Shown: positions 19,814 to 29,350 of the stretch, piece by piece
Position numbering within the stretch: the first letter of the stretch is position 1
How the letters are laid out: every line of letters starts with the position of its first letter
DNA from: an uncultured Lachnospiraceae bacterium
GTDB taxonomy: Bacteria > Bacillota > Clostridia > Lachnospirales > Lachnospiraceae
Length of the DNA: 64,000 bases
Direction of reading: 5' to 3'
Assembly (NCBI GenBank): GCA_902770965.1
Contig: CACXUY010000003.1
Coordinates: forward strand, 1 to 64,000
Notes under the pieces: model-generated
What the model was told of the DNA's origin: nothing
Database searches by the model: none
What the model saw: the letters and a program-made list of their open reading frames with translations, nothing else
Translations under genes and position numbers: made by a program

Positions 19814-21826
19814 TCAGCCGATGAGCAGCCCGCCATACTGATACAGGAAAGGCGCGAACACGACCGCGACTACAGTCATGAGCTTGATGAGGATGTTGAT
19901 GGAGGGTCCGGCGGTATCCTTGAACGGATCGCCTACGGTGTCGCCCACGACAGCAGCTTTGTGAGCTTCGCTTCCTTTTCCGCCGTGATGGCCTTCCTCG
20001 ATGTACTTCTTCGCGTTATCCCATGCGCCGCCGGAGTTGCTCATGAAGATGGCAAGCAGCACGCCGGTGACAAGTGAGCCGGCAAGCATACCGCCGAGAG
20101 CCGAAACGCCAAGCAGGAGACCGACTGCCAGAGGAGCAAAAACTGCCATGATACCGGGTACGAGCATCTCTTTGAGGGCTGCGGTGGTAGAAATTCCGAC
20201 ACAGGTCTTGTAATCAGGCCTCGAGGTGCCCTTGAGGATGCCGGGGTCAGAATGGAACTGGCGGCGGACTTCTTCGATCATCTTGTTCGCGGCTTTGGAA
20301 ACCGAGGACATGGTAAGAGCGGAGAAGACGAAGGGCAGCATACCGCCGATGAGAAGGCCGATGACGACCATAGATTCCTGAATATCGATCGGGAATGAAT
20401 CCAGGCTGCCGGCGGTCTTGACCGCCTGAGCGAAGGAGACGAAGAGCGACAGGGCAGTGAGCGCCGCGGAGCCGATGGCAAAGCCCTTGCCCATGGCCGC
20501 GGTGGTGTTGCCGACTGCGTCAAGCTTGTCGGTGATGTTGCGGACGCTCTCGTCAAGCCCGGACATCTCGGCGATGCCTCCGGCGTTGTCAGAGATGGGA
20601 CCATATGAGTCGACGGAAACCGTTATGCCTGTAGTGGAAAGCATGCCGACTGCCGCAAGGGCGATGCCGTACATACCCGCGGTGTTGAAGGAGATGAAGA
20701 TGCCGACGCAGATCAACAGGATCGGGATGACGCAGGACATCATGCCTACGGACATGCCGCTGATGATCGTGGTGGCGGAACCGGTCTCGGATTCTCTCGC
20801 GATCCTTTTCACGAAGCGATAGTCGCCGGAGGTGTAGATCTCGGTGACCTTGCCTATGATGAGTCCGACAATAAGGCCGGAAATGATGGCGGCTGCTTCG
20901 TTCATGCGTCCGAAGAAGACGTTGCTGAAAATGATGGAGATGACGAGTACGATGCCGGCAGAGACATAAGATCCGATCTCAAGGGACTTTTGAGGATTAG
21001 CGTTCTCGCCGCCGCGGACGCAGAAGGAAGCCGCGATAGAGGCGATGATGCCGAAAGCTGCCAGAACCAGAGGGAAGGCTATGCCCTTTCCGCCATCGGC
21101 CCATGTGACTGCGCCGAGCGTCATGGCGGAGACAACTGCTCCGACGTAGGACTCGAAGAGGTCAGCGCCCATGCCGGCCACGTCGCCGACATTATCGCCG
21201 ACGTTGTCGGCTATAACAGCAGGGTTACGGGGGTCGTCTTCGGGGATGCCTGCCTCGACTTTGCCCACGAGGTCAGCGCCGACGTCGGCAGCCTTCGTGT
21301 AGATGCCGCCGCCGACACGGGCGAAGAGCGCGATGGAGGAAGCGCCAAGGCTGAAGCCGAAGAGGATGTCGTAGTTGCCTGTGAGAATGTAGATAATGCT
21401 GGCTCCGCCGAGTCCCAGTCCAACTACGGCCATACCCATGACATTACCGCCGGAGAACGCGATGCTTAGAGCCTTGTTCATGCCTGACTCTCTGGCAGCG
21501 TTAGCGGTGCGTACATTCGCCTTGACGGCTGTTGACATGCCCCAGTATCCGGCGAGAACGGAGAGCACCGAGCCCATAAGATAACAGAGCGCGGTTCCCC
21601 AGCCTATGCCAATGCCGATAAGCAAGAACAGGACGGCTACGAAGATGACCAGAATCCTGTACTCCGAGAACAGGAAAGCGTGAGCGCCTTCAGAAATGGC
21701 GCCCGCGATCTCTTGCATACGCTGCGTACCAGGACTCTGTTTGTTGACGACTGACGCCTTGTACAGCGCGAATAAAATCGCGCAGACAGCAAAAACCGGC
21801 GCAGTCCAGGCTAATGTGTTAACCAT
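19814..21826 (-). CDS. hppA: Membrane-bound ion-translocating pyrophosphatase
   Basis: An integral membrane enzyme that couples PPi hydrolysis to export of H+ or Na+. The 670-residue protein has about 16 helices and the substrate-binding acidic motifs, including [13 protein letters not shown] and [19 protein letters not shown] (about 178-214) and the C-terminal [15 protein letters not shown] loop. The sequence GNTTAA near 452-457, with Ala rather than Lys, is the signature of the potassium-dependent subfamily. Whether it pumps Na+, H+ or both cannot be read safely here. A promoter is visible at 21928-21956 and a terminator at 19659-19714; it is transcribed alone. Confidence 0.95.
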   Translation of the reverse strand: MVNTLAWTAPVFAVCAILFALYKASVVNKQSPGTQRMQEIAGAISEGAHAFLFSEYRILVIFVAVLFLLIGIGIGWGTALCYLMGSVLSVLAGYWGMSTAVKANVRTANAARESGMNKALSIAFSGGNVMGMAVVGLGLGGASIIYILTGNYDILFGFSLGASSIALFARVGGGIYTKAADVGADLVGKVEAGIPEDDPRNPAVIADNVGDNVGDVAGMGADLFESYVGAVVSAMTLGAVTWADGGKGIAFPLVLAAFGIIASIAASFCVRGGENANPQKSLEIGSYVSAGIVLVISIIFSNVFFGRMNEAAAIISGLIVGLIIGKVTEIYTSGDYRFVKRIARESETGSATTIISGMSVGMMSCVIPILLICVGIFISFNTAGMYGIALAAVGMLSTTGITVSVDSYGPISDNAGGIAEMSGLDESVRNITDKLDAVGNTTAAMGKGFAIGSAALTALSLFVSFAQAVKTAGSLDSFPIDIQESMVVIGLLIGGMLPFVFSALTMSSVSKAANKMIEEVRRQFHSDPGILKGTSRPDYKTCVGISTTAALKEMLVPGIMAVFAPLAVGLLLGVSALGGMLAGSLVTGVLLAIFMSNSGGAWDNAKKYIEEGHHGGKGSEAHKAAVVGDTVGDPFKDTAGPSINILIKLMTVVAVVFAPFLYQYGGLLIG

Positions 21827-21927
21827 GTTCCGATCCCTTCCTTTTATAATGTGATGTGTGGTTTTGGCATCTTCACGATAATAATAGATATCGAAAAGAA
21901 CACCTGTTTCATAAAATCCTAATAAAT

Positions 21928-21956
21928 ATAATACAACATAATGTATTTTATTACAA
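21928..21956 (-). promoter_or_regulatory. Promoter of hppA
   Basis: On the minus strand TTGTAA (21956-21951), a 17-base spacer and TATTAT (21933-21928), about 100 bases before the start codon. Confidence 0.6.
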
Positions 21957-22185
21957 GAAACAAAAACAGAATGAGCATATTTACAGTCGGAGGTGGTATG
22001 CGTCAGGCATGTGACTGTATACTCTGGTTATGAAGGGATGAATACGGTTTATAAGTAAAACTAAAGACAGTTGTCAATATATGCCGGATATCATATGACA
22101 CATGTTGGTCTGTCTATTCAAAGGCATCCGATGCACTACGACATTCAGGAAGCTTCAGGATCGCAGACTCAATATAAAAGTTTTC
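21957..22185. other. Intergenic region upstream of dapA
   Basis: Between the hppA and dapA promoters I see no gene, no lysine-riboswitch core and no strong hairpin. Short open frames are present but none has a ribosome site or a recognisable protein. Confidence 0.4.
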
Positions 22186-22214
22186 TTTACGCCATTGATA
22201 CTCTGTGTTATAAT
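22186..22214 (+). promoter_or_regulatory. Promoter of dapA-dapB
   Basis: TTTACG (22186-22191), a 17-base spacer and a perfect TATAAT (22209-22214), leaving a leader of about 110 bases. Confidence 0.55.
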
Positions 22215-22330
22215 AAACAATCGGCGAACAATGCAAGAAGCCGTTTTTTTCGAAGGACAGCGCATTTGCCTGCTGTTCGCGGATATGTGAGTAGTACGGA
22301 TAAAGAGAAGATAATCTAAGGAGGATTTTT

Positions 22331-23221
22331 ATGTCGATCTTTAAGGGCGCCGGGGTCGCTATCGTCACTCCGTTTCATGAGAACCTTGAGGTGAATTACG
22401 ATAAGCTTGGCGAACTAATCGATGATCAGATAGCGCGCAAGACGGACGCAATCATCATCTGCGGTACTACCGGAGAAAGTGCCACGCTTACTATGGAGGA
22501 GCACAAGCAGGTTATCAAGTACTGCGTCGACCGCACTGCGGGAAGAGTCCCTGTCGTTGCCGGAACCGGATCGAATGATACGTCAGCGGCCATCGAGCTT
22601 TCTGTACAGGCTGAAAAGGACGGCGCTGATGCCCTCCTTATCGTCACGCCTTACTATAACAAGGCCACTCAGAAAGGATTGATAGAGCATTATAAGCTGA
22701 TTTCTGATTCGGTGAATATTCCTATCATTATGTACAACGTTCCCAGCCGCACCGGCTGCAACATTCAGCCTGAGACAGCGGTTACCATAGCCAGAACATG
22801 CAAGAACGTGGTGGCTATAAAGGACGCGACAGGCAACCTTGCACAGACTACGAGGATGGCCAGGCTCGCGATGAGCGATGGATGTCTTGATATCTACTCC
22901 GGAGAAGACGGTCTGATAGTGCCTATCATGTCCGTTGGCGGCCTGGGCGTCATCTCTGTGCTGTCGAATGTCGCTCCTGAGGAGACGCACGACATGGCGA
23001 TGGCATGTCTTGAGGGCGATTATAAGAAAGCCTGCGAGCTTCAGCTGAAATATACGCCTCTGGTTGACTCCCTGTTCTGTGAGGTCAACCCTATGCCCGT
23101 GAAGACGGCGATGAACCTCATGGGCATGGAGGTCGGTCCATTCCGCCGTCCTATGTGCGAGATGGAGCCTAAGAATATCGAGAGGCTCAAGGCTGATCTT
23201 GAGGCAGTCGGGCTTCTGTAA
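22331..23221 (+). CDS. dapA: 4-hydroxy-tetrahydrodipicolinate synthase
   Basis: Condenses pyruvate with aspartate semialdehyde, the first committed step of lysine and diaminopimelate synthesis. The 296-residue TIM-barrel enzyme shows the substrate-binding CGTTGESATLT (about 43-53), the proton-relay tyrosine in TPYYNKATQKG (about 131-141) and the Schiff-base lysine in AIKDATG (about 161-167). AAGGAGG precedes the ATG. dapB follows after 46 bases with its own AGGAGG, so the two form an operon. Confidence 0.96.
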   Translation: MSIFKGAGVAIVTPFHENLEVNYDKLGELIDDQIARKTDAIIICGTTGESATLTMEEHKQVIKYCVDRTAGRVPVVAGTGSNDTSAAIELSVQAEKDGADALLIVTPYYNKATQKGLIEHYKLISDSVNIPIIMYNVPSRTGCNIQPETAVTIARTCKNVVAIKDATGNLAQTTRMARLAMSDGCLDIYSGEDGLIVPIMSVGGLGVISVLSNVAPEETHDMAMACLEGDYKKACELQLKYTPLVDSLFCEVNPMPVKTAMNLMGMEVGPFRRPMCEMEPKNIERLKADLEAVGLL

Positions 23222-23267
23222 GAAGGATCTGTGTTCAGTAAAGATCGGTATTCCATAGGAGGAGGCA

Positions 23268-24023
23268 ATGATAAGGATTATTCTTCATGGCTGCAACGGC
23301 GTCATGGGGCAGAATGTCGCAAGATCCGCTGCCGATGACCCCCATGTCGGGATTGTGGCCGGTATTGATATTGTAACTGACAGGAAGAATGATTTTCCTG
23401 TTTACCCGTCTCTCTCCGAATGTCTTGAGGAGGCTGACGTGGTGATAGATTTTGCCGCGGCGCCCGCTATGGATGGACTGATAGCTGCGCTGAAGGAGCG
23501 GAAGCTGCCTGTCGTCATGTGTACCACTGGTCTTTCCGAGGCCCAGCTTTCGGACGTGAAGGAGCTCTCAAAGCATACAGCGGTTCTTCGGTCCGCGAAT
23601 ATGTCCCTTGGCATCAATACCTTGACCAAGGTCCTGAAGGAGATCACGCCGGTCCTGGCGGCGGCGGGCTTTGACATGGAGATAATGGAGATGCATCACA
23701 ACCGCAAGGTTGATGCTCCCAGCGGCACCGCTCTTGCTCTGGCAGAGGCCATGAATGAATCCGTGGGCAGCAGCTATGAGTTCAAGCTCGACAGGAGCGC
23801 CGAGAGAAAGAGGCGCGGTAAGAATGAGATCGGCATCCAGGCGCTCAGAGGCGGCACGGTTCCAGGCATTCACGAGGTTTATTTTGCCGGCAAAGACGAA
23901 GTCATAAAGCTCAGCCACACATGCTATTCCAGATCCGTTTTCGCGGAGGGCGCGATAGCCGCGGCGAAGTTTCTTGTCGGAAAGCCCGCGGGGATGTACG
24001 ATATGCAGGACGTCATAGGCTGA
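23268..24023 (+). CDS. dapB: 4-hydroxy-tetrahydrodipicolinate reductase
   Basis: Reduces the DapA product with NAD(P)H. The 251-residue protein has the N-terminal dinucleotide-binding GCNGVMGQNV (about 8-17) and the substrate-binding, catalytic stretch HHNRKVDAPSGTAL (about 144-157), with the His pair and the Lys characteristic of DapB. It is second in the dapA-dapB operon. No clear terminator follows; the 221-base gap to purC (24024-24244) holds only weak hairpins such as GATATGCGG...CGCATATTTC and no gene. Confidence 0.96.
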   Translation: MIRIILHGCNGVMGQNVARSAADDPHVGIVAGIDIVTDRKNDFPVYPSLSECLEEADVVIDFAAAPAMDGLIAALKERKLPVVMCTTGLSEAQLSDVKELSKHTAVLRSANMSLGINTLTKVLKEITPVLAAAGFDMEIMEMHHNRKVDAPSGTALALAEAMNESVGSSYEFKLDRSAERKRRGKNEIGIQALRGGTVPGIHEVYFAGKDEVIKLSHTCYSRSVFAEGAIAAAKFLVGKPAGMYDMQDVIG

Positions 24024-24244
24024 TGGCGATGCTCCGTACGGAGTGGGAACCGTTTTATCGGACTTAACTGATATGCGGATAGTGCTCGCATATTTCGCTG
24101 CAAAGAAGCGCGGCAATCAGAAACGAGATAATCAGCCAAGCTTTGGGCTCTATTATTGATCATGTGTTTTTCGACTGTAAGATAATATGCTCTGTACAGT
24201 TAAAAAACATACATTATGGTACATATTGTACTTCAGGAGAAGTT

Positions 24245-24949
24245 ATGAAAAAACTTGAACAGCTCTATGAGGGAAAAGCCAAGAAGGTTTTCGCGACGGA
24301 TGACCCCGATGTCCTTATTGTAGACTACAAGGATGACGCCACAGCTTTTAACGGCGAGAAGAGAGGCACGATAGCCGGCAAAGGCGTGATCAACAATAAG
24401 ATGTCGAACTATATGTTCACTCTTTTCGAGAAGGCCGGTATCCCTACCCATCTCGTGCAGGAACTGTCGGACCGTGAGACTGCAGTAAAGAATGTCAAGA
24501 TCGTTCCGCTGGAGGTCATCATCCGCAATGTCGCTGCGGGAAGCTTCTCGAAGAGGCTTGGAATCGAGGAGGGACGTAAGCTCATCACGCCCACTATCGA
24601 ATTCAGCTACAAAAATGATGAGCTGGGTGATCCCTTCATCAATGGATATTACGCGCTCGCCCTTGGCCTTGCCACGCAGGATGAGATCGACAGGATCAAG
24701 GAACTCGCCTTCAAGGTCAATGAGATCGCGACTGATTTCTTCAAGAGCTGCGGCATCGACCTGATTGATTTCAAACTGGAGTTTGGGAGGTATAAGGGTC
24801 AGATAATCCTTGCTGATGAGATGTCGCCGGATACCTGCAGGCTTTGGGATTCAAAAACACATGAAAAGCTTGACAAAGACCGTTTCCGCAGGGATATGGG
24901 CAATGTCGAACAGGCATACCAAGAGGTATTTAGCAGGCTTGGTCTGTGA
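24245..24949 (+). CDS. purC: SAICAR synthetase
   Basis: Joins aspartate to CAIR in de novo purine synthesis. The 234-residue enzyme has the ATP-grasp-like N-terminus [10 protein letters not shown] (about 6-15), the signature [13 protein letters not shown] (about 88-100) and the C-terminal region [10 protein letters not shown] with [12 protein letters not shown] (about 175-202). The start at 24245 has AGGAGA upstream and gives the family N-terminus; the longer in-frame frame from 24143 adds 34 unrelated residues. A terminator separates it from purB. Confidence 0.95.
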   Translation: MKKLEQLYEGKAKKVFATDDPDVLIVDYKDDATAFNGEKRGTIAGKGVINNKMSNYMFTLFEKAGIPTHLVQELSDRETAVKNVKIVPLEVIIRNVAAGSFSKRLGIEEGRKLITPTIEFSYKNDELGDPFINGYYALALGLATQDEIDRIKELAFKVNEIATDFFKSCGIDLIDFKLEFGRYKGQIILADEMSPDTCRLWDSKTHEKLDKDRFRRDMGNVEQAYQEVFSRLGL

Positions 24950-24956
24950 CCTATGT

Positions 24957-24988
24957 GAAAGAAACACTGAGCCCTCAGTGTTTCTTTC
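24957..24988 (+). terminator. Terminator between purC and purB
   Basis: GAAAGAAACACTGA and TCAGTGTTTCTTTC form a perfect 14-bp stem with a 4-base loop, followed by GTTTT. Because purB starts only 36 bases later, it may act as an attenuator that partly reads through. Confidence 0.8.
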
Positions 24989-25024
24989 GTTTTAGAGAAG
25001 GTCTATATTCAGGAGGAAAAAGAG

Positions 25025-26455
25025 ATGAATGATCGTTACACGAGTCCGCTGTCAGAAAGATACGCCAGCCGCGCCATGCAGGAGATATTTTCACCTGACC
25101 GTAAATTCCGTACCTGGCGCAGGCTGTGGATAGCTTTGGCTCGGAGCGAGCAGGAGCTGGGTCTTGATATCACGGATGAACAGATAGAGGAGCTTGAAGC
25201 ACATAAGGATGATATCAATTATGAAGACGCTATACGCAGGGAGAGGGAAGTACGCCACGATGTCATGGCTCACGTATACGCCTATGGTCTGCTCTGCCCG
25301 AAGGCGAAGGGGATCATCCATCTGGGAGCCACCTCTTGTTATGTAGGCGACAACACTGACATCATCCTTATGGCGGACGCGCTGCGGCTGGTGCGCAGCA
25401 AGCTTGTCAATGTCATATCAGAGCTGTCAGCTTTCGCTATGGAGTACAGGTCGCTTCCGACCCTCGGCTTCACGCATTTCCAGCCCGCACAGCCAACAAC
25501 GGTCGGCAAAAGGGCGACGTTGTGGATACAGGACCTGCTGATGGACCTGGACGACCTGAACTATGTCCTGGATTCACTGAGGCTTCTGGGATCGAAGGGC
25601 ACAACCGGGACTCAGGCGAGTTTTCTGGAGCTTTTTGAGGGAGACCATGAGAAATGCCGCCGCCTTGATCAGCTGATCGCCGACAAGATGGGTTTTCCCG
25701 GCTGTTATCCGGTCTCAGGACAGACGTACAGCCGCAAGGTGGACAGCAGGGTTTTGTCGGTGCTTGCGGGGATAGCGCAGAGCGCCCACAAATTTACGAA
25801 TGACCTGCGTCTGCTTCAGCATCTGAAGGAAGTCGAGGAGCCGTTTGAGAAGAAGCAGATCGGTTCATCCGCCATGGCTTATAAGCGCAATCCCATGAGG
25901 AGCGAGCGCATCGCGTCGCTGTCGAATTACGTCATGTCCGCTCTTATGAACCCTATGCTCGTCTCGTCGACCCAGTGGTTTGAGCGCACGCTTGACGACT
26001 CTGCGAACAAGCGCCTCAGCGTTCCTGAGACATTCCTCGCCATAGACGGGATACTCGATCTGTATATGAACGTTGTCGACGGACTGAAGGTATATCCGAA
26101 GGTGATCGAGAAGCACTTGATGGCGGAGCTTCCCTTCATGGCGACCGAGAATATCATGATGGACGCGGTGAAGGCCGGAGGGGACAGACAGGAGCTTCAT
26201 GAGAAGATCAGGCAGCTGTCCATGCAGGCCGGCGCGAGGGTAAAAGAAGAGGGTCTTGACAATAATCTGCTAGAGCTCATCGCTTCTGATCCGTCCTTCA
26301 ATCTTACCATCGATGAGTTGAAGCGTTCCATGGATCCTTCGAGGTACGTGGGCCGCGCTCCTCAGCAGACGGAGGATTTCGTCAATGAGTATGTACGCCC
26401 TGTCCTTGAGAAGTACGAGGATGTGCTGGGGATCAAGGCAGATATCAAGGTCTGA
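25025..26455 (+). CDS. purB: Adenylosuccinate lyase
   Basis: Removes fumarate from SAICAR and from adenylosuccinate, acting twice in purine synthesis; it follows purC, whose product is one of its substrates. The 476-residue protein belongs to the fumarase/aspartase superfamily, with HLGATSCYVGDNTD (about 98-111), the catalytic histidine in TLGFTHFQPAQPTTVGKR (about 146-163) and the signature loop GSSAMAYKRNPMRSE (about 280-294). AGGAGG precedes the ATG. The C-terminal half is helical, as expected for the tetramer core. Confidence 0.95.
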   Translation: MNDRYTSPLSERYASRAMQEIFSPDRKFRTWRRLWIALARSEQELGLDITDEQIEELEAHKDDINYEDAIRREREVRHDVMAHVYAYGLLCPKAKGIIHLGATSCYVGDNTDIILMADALRLVRSKLVNVISELSAFAMEYRSLPTLGFTHFQPAQPTTVGKRATLWIQDLLMDLDDLNYVLDSLRLLGSKGTTGTQASFLELFEGDHEKCRRLDQLIADKMGFPGCYPVSGQTYSRKVDSRVLSVLAGIAQSAHKFTNDLRLLQHLKEVEEPFEKKQIGSSAMAYKRNPMRSERIASLSNYVMSALMNPMLVSSTQWFERTLDDSANKRLSVPETFLAIDGILDLYMNVVDGLKVYPKVIEKHLMAELPFMATENIMMDAVKAGGDRQELHEKIRQLSMQAGARVKEEGLDNNLLELIASDPSFNLTIDELKRSMDPSRYVGRAPQQTEDFVNEYVRPVLEKYEDVLGIKADIKV

Positions 26456-26471
26456 CAAAACACGGCAAAAT

Positions 26472-26650
26472 ATGATATGGTAAGACCCAATATGGTACAG
26501 TAAGACCAAACATGCTACAGTAAGACCAAACATGATGCAGTCAGGCAGATATTATACAGTCAGACCAGATTTTATACAGTCAGACCAAACATGATACAGT
26601 CAGACCAAACATGATACAGTCAGACCAGATATTATACAGTCAGACCAGAT
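26472..26650. repeat. 20-bp tandem repeat array, nine copies
   Basis: Nine adjoining, slightly varied copies of ATGATACAGTCAGACCARAY, with the fourth one base short. There are no spacers between units, so it is not a CRISPR array. Confidence 0.9.
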
Positions 26651-26668
26651 ATGACAGAGAACGACATA

Positions 26669-26775
26669 ATGCCATGAATACGATACGGTACGACATAATG
26701 CAATAAATATGATATAGTACGACGGAATGCAATAAATATGATACAGTACGACTGAATGCGATAGATCCGAGACGG
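26669..26775. repeat. 29-bp tandem repeat array, about 3.6 copies
   Basis: Units beginning at 26669, 26698, 26727 and 26756 start ATGCAATAAATATGATA and continue with CAGTACGACNGA. Each shares the GATACAGTACGAC core with the preceding 20-bp array, so one array probably grew from the other. It ends right at the ribosome site of the aminotransferase gene. Confidence 0.9.
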
Positions 26776-26800
26776 ATTGCTCGAAGGAGGAAAGGACAGA

Positions 26801-27991
26801 ATGATTGCTGAGAATATGAAACCTCTCGTTAAGAATAATTCAGTGATACGGCAGATGTTTGAAGAAGGCGACCGTCTTCGCGCCATCTATGGAGCGGATA
26901 AGGTCTTCGATTTCAGCCTTGGAAATCCGAATGTGCCTGCTCCTGCTGAGGTTAAGGAAGCTTTTCTGGACATATTGGAGAATGAAGATCCGATCAAGGT
27001 TCATGGATATATGAGCAACGCTGGCTTCCCTGAGGTGAGGCACGCCATAGCGGAATCGCTGAACAAGAGATTCAAGACTGACTTCGGCATGCACAACATT
27101 CTCATGACAGTAGGAGCAGGCAGCGCCCTGAACGTTGCCTTCAGGATACTGCTCAACCCCGGCGATGAGGTCCTCACCTTCGCTCCGTATTTTGTCGAGT
27201 ACGGCAACTATGTGTCAAATTATGGTGGGAAGCTCAGCGTCGTACCTGCAAATACAGAGAACTTCCAGCCTGACCTTGAGGCTTTTAAAAAGATGGTCAG
27301 TCCTAAGACCAAGATGGTCGTCATCAACACCCCTCACAACCCCACTGGCGTCATCTACACAGAAGAGACGATCAGGAAGCTGACCGATATACTCTATGAC
27401 AAGCAGATGGAGTTTGGTACAGAGATCTTCCTGCTCTCGGACGAACCTTATCGTGAGCTGGTCTATGATGACGTCGAGGTTCCATATGTGACCAGGTATT
27501 ACGCCAACACGCTCGTTGCTTATTCCTTCAGCAAGACTCTCTCGCTTCCCGGAGAGCGCATAGGGTATTTGCTGATTCCCGATGAGGCGGTCGACAGCTC
27601 CGAGATGATCGCGGCAGCCGGAATCGCGATAAGGGTGAGTGGCTCTGTGAACGCGCCGTCCCTTATCCAGCTGGTAGTTGGGCGCTGTTTAGACCTGAAA
27701 GCGGACATATCCTATTATAAGAGGAACCGCGACACTCTGTACGGAGCGCTGAAGGAATATGGGTTCAGCTGTACGGAGCCTCAGGGTGCTTTCTATCTGT
27801 GGGTCAAGACTCCTACTGAGGATGACAAGGCTTTTGTCGCGGCGGCGAAGAGCCACAACATACTGGTCGTGCCGGGTTCGTCCTTTGCCTGCCCGGGCTA
27901 TGTGCGCCTTGCGTACTGTGTGTCTTATGAGACGATCAAGGGATCTCTTCCGGGCTTCAAGGAGCTTGCCCGCGAGTACTTCGGAGAATAA
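26801..27991 (+). CDS. Pyridoxal-phosphate aminotransferase, class I/II
   Basis: A 396-residue fold-type I aminotransferase, most like aspartate or alanine-type enzymes; the exact amino donor cannot be read. The phosphate- and PLP-binding features are visible: NTPHNPTGVIY (about 174-184), SDEPYRELVYDD (about 214-225), the PLP lysine in SFSKTLSLPGERIGY (about 243-257), and RLAYCVS near the C-terminus. The start at 26801 follows AAGGAGG by 10 bases; the in-frame TTG at 26777 lacks a ribosome site. Its upstream region consists of tandem repeats, so its promoter may lie in or before them. Confidence 0.9.
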   Translation: MIAENMKPLVKNNSVIRQMFEEGDRLRAIYGADKVFDFSLGNPNVPAPAEVKEAFLDILENEDPIKVHGYMSNAGFPEVRHAIAESLNKRFKTDFGMHNILMTVGAGSALNVAFRILLNPGDEVLTFAPYFVEYGNYVSNYGGKLSVVPANTENFQPDLEAFKKMVSPKTKMVVINTPHNPTGVIYTEETIRKLTDILYDKQMEFGTEIFLLSDEPYRELVYDDVEVPYVTRYYANTLVAYSFSKTLSLPGERIGYLLIPDEAVDSSEMIAAAGIAIRVSGSVNAPSLIQLVVGRCLDLKADISYYKRNRDTLYGALKEYGFSCTEPQGAFYLWVKTPTEDDKAFVAAAKSHNILVVPGSSFACPGYVRLAYCVSYETIKGSLPGFKELAREYFGE

Positions 27992-28091
27992 TGCTTTCGC
28001 TTAAGGCCGTAATGAATTTCGCGTGAAGCAGATGGCGCTTTTATCACAGAGATGATTGGATCTGACGAAGTCCGGAAGGAGAGACAGCACT

Positions 28092-29288
28092 ATGGCAGAC
28101 AGCAATCTCATGGAAGGGCGGGATGCCATACCAGGCGGCAGCTTCGGTGAGGGAAGCAATCCTCCGGATATAGGTTCTGATAAAAGGGACCGCGTGGGAG
28201 GATATCTTAAGCTTGTCATAATCGCGGCTTCAACGTGGGCTGCGGCTGTACTGCTCTCATTTCTTGCCAGGACTGTCCCGGGTTTTGCGGAAAGCTATGC
28301 TTCCGTTATATATCCTCTGTTTATAAGGACAGTGGGTCGTATCATCGGCCTGCTGCCCTTTTCTGTAGCAGAGGTGCTGCTCTATATCCTGGTCATATAC
28401 GTTATAGACCTGATCATCAGATGCGTATCCCGTTTATTTCTTGGCAGATTCGCGTTTGATGCCGCAGTCGTTTTTATAGTCAGGCTGGCCGCGGCGACAG
28501 GGATCATCGCCTTGGTATTTACCGTATTTTGCGGCATCAATTATCATCGAAATACATTTGCCAGGAACGCCGGTCTTACTGCCGCGCCTTCCTCGGTTGA
28601 TGAGCTTGCGGCGCTGTACGTTTCGCTCGCTGAGGACATAAACGAGGACGCGAACTCGGTTGTCAGGGACGGAGAGGGAATATTTGATATCGGCATGTCC
28701 TTGAAAGAATGCAATAAAGCCTGTGTGACAGCCATGAAGGAACTGGGACAGCAGATGAACTCTCTTGGAGGCTTTTATCCGCAGCCCAAATCAGTGATGG
28801 CGTGGCAGCTTCTGTCTTACCAGAACGTCACCGGTGTGTATTCTCCGTTCACGGTCGAGGCAAATTATAACGGGAACATACCGGCTTTTACATTGCCCTT
28901 CACCATCTGCCATGAGCTTTCACACCTTAAGGGTTATATGCGTGAGGACGAGGCGAATTTCATAGGATGGCTTTCGTGCGCGTCGTCGGATGAAGCCTGG
29001 CTTCGCTACAGCGGTAACCTGACAGCATTTATCACGGTGGGAAACGCGCTTTATGAGGCAGACTCTGAGGCATGGAGCCAGGTATGGACGCAGCTTTGCC
29101 CCTCGGCTAAAGCGGATATCCAGAGCAGCAATGATTACTGGAAGCGCTTTGAAGGGAAGGCGGCGGAGACTCACGAGAGGGTCAATAATGCGTATCTTAA
29201 GGCAAATGGGCAGTCCGACGGGGTCAAAAGCTATGGGAAAATGGTCGATCTGATGCTTGCCTGGAGAAGGAAGAGCGCGGGGGCATGA
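28092..29288 (+). CDS. DUF3810 membrane protein with metallopeptidase-like motif
   Basis: A 398-residue membrane protein. After a 30-residue polar start there are three strong helices (about 38-58, 75-100 and 125-155), then an outside domain with TICHELSHLKGYMREDEANFIG (about 275-296). HELSH resembles the HExxH zinc site and the later Glu (in EDEAN) could be the third ligand, as in gluzincin-like peptidases. The family is known as DUF3810; no substrate is established. The start at 28092 has AAGGAG upstream. The YfhO gene follows after 62 bases, so the two may be co-transcribed. Confidence 0.75.
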   Translation: MADSNLMEGRDAIPGGSFGEGSNPPDIGSDKRDRVGGYLKLVIIAASTWAAAVLLSFLARTVPGFAESYASVIYPLFIRTVGRIIGLLPFSVAEVLLYILVIYVIDLIIRCVSRLFLGRFAFDAAVVFIVRLAAATGIIALVFTVFCGINYHRNTFARNAGLTAAPSSVDELAALYVSLAEDINEDANSVVRDGEGIFDIGMSLKECNKACVTAMKELGQQMNSLGGFYPQPKSVMAWQLLSYQNVTGVYSPFTVEANYNGNIPAFTLPFTICHELSHLKGYMREDEANFIGWLSCASSDEAWLRYSGNLTAFITVGNALYEADSEAWSQVWTQLCPSAKADIQSSNDYWKRFEGKAAETHERVNNAYLKANGQSDGVKSYGKMVDLMLAWRRKSAGA

Positions 29289-29350
29289 TAAGGGGAGCTG
29301 CGTCCGAAGAAAGAGCGCTGGCTGATATTGCCTGGCGCGGAGGAAGATAG

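Noticed and set aside
20990..21469. 159-codon plus-strand frame within hppA
   Set aside because: Antisense of the highly conserved pyrophosphatase core; no ribosome site.
22071..22319. Small open frame before dapA
   Set aside because: No ribosome site, no recognisable protein, and the dapA promoter lies inside it.
21957..22330. Lysine riboswitch upstream of dapA
   Set aside because: I looked for the conserved lysine-riboswitch core and found no matching stems or loops.
26472..26775. Possible CRISPR array
   Set aside because: Units are contiguous 20- and 29-bp repeats with no unique spacers, and there are no cas genes in the window.
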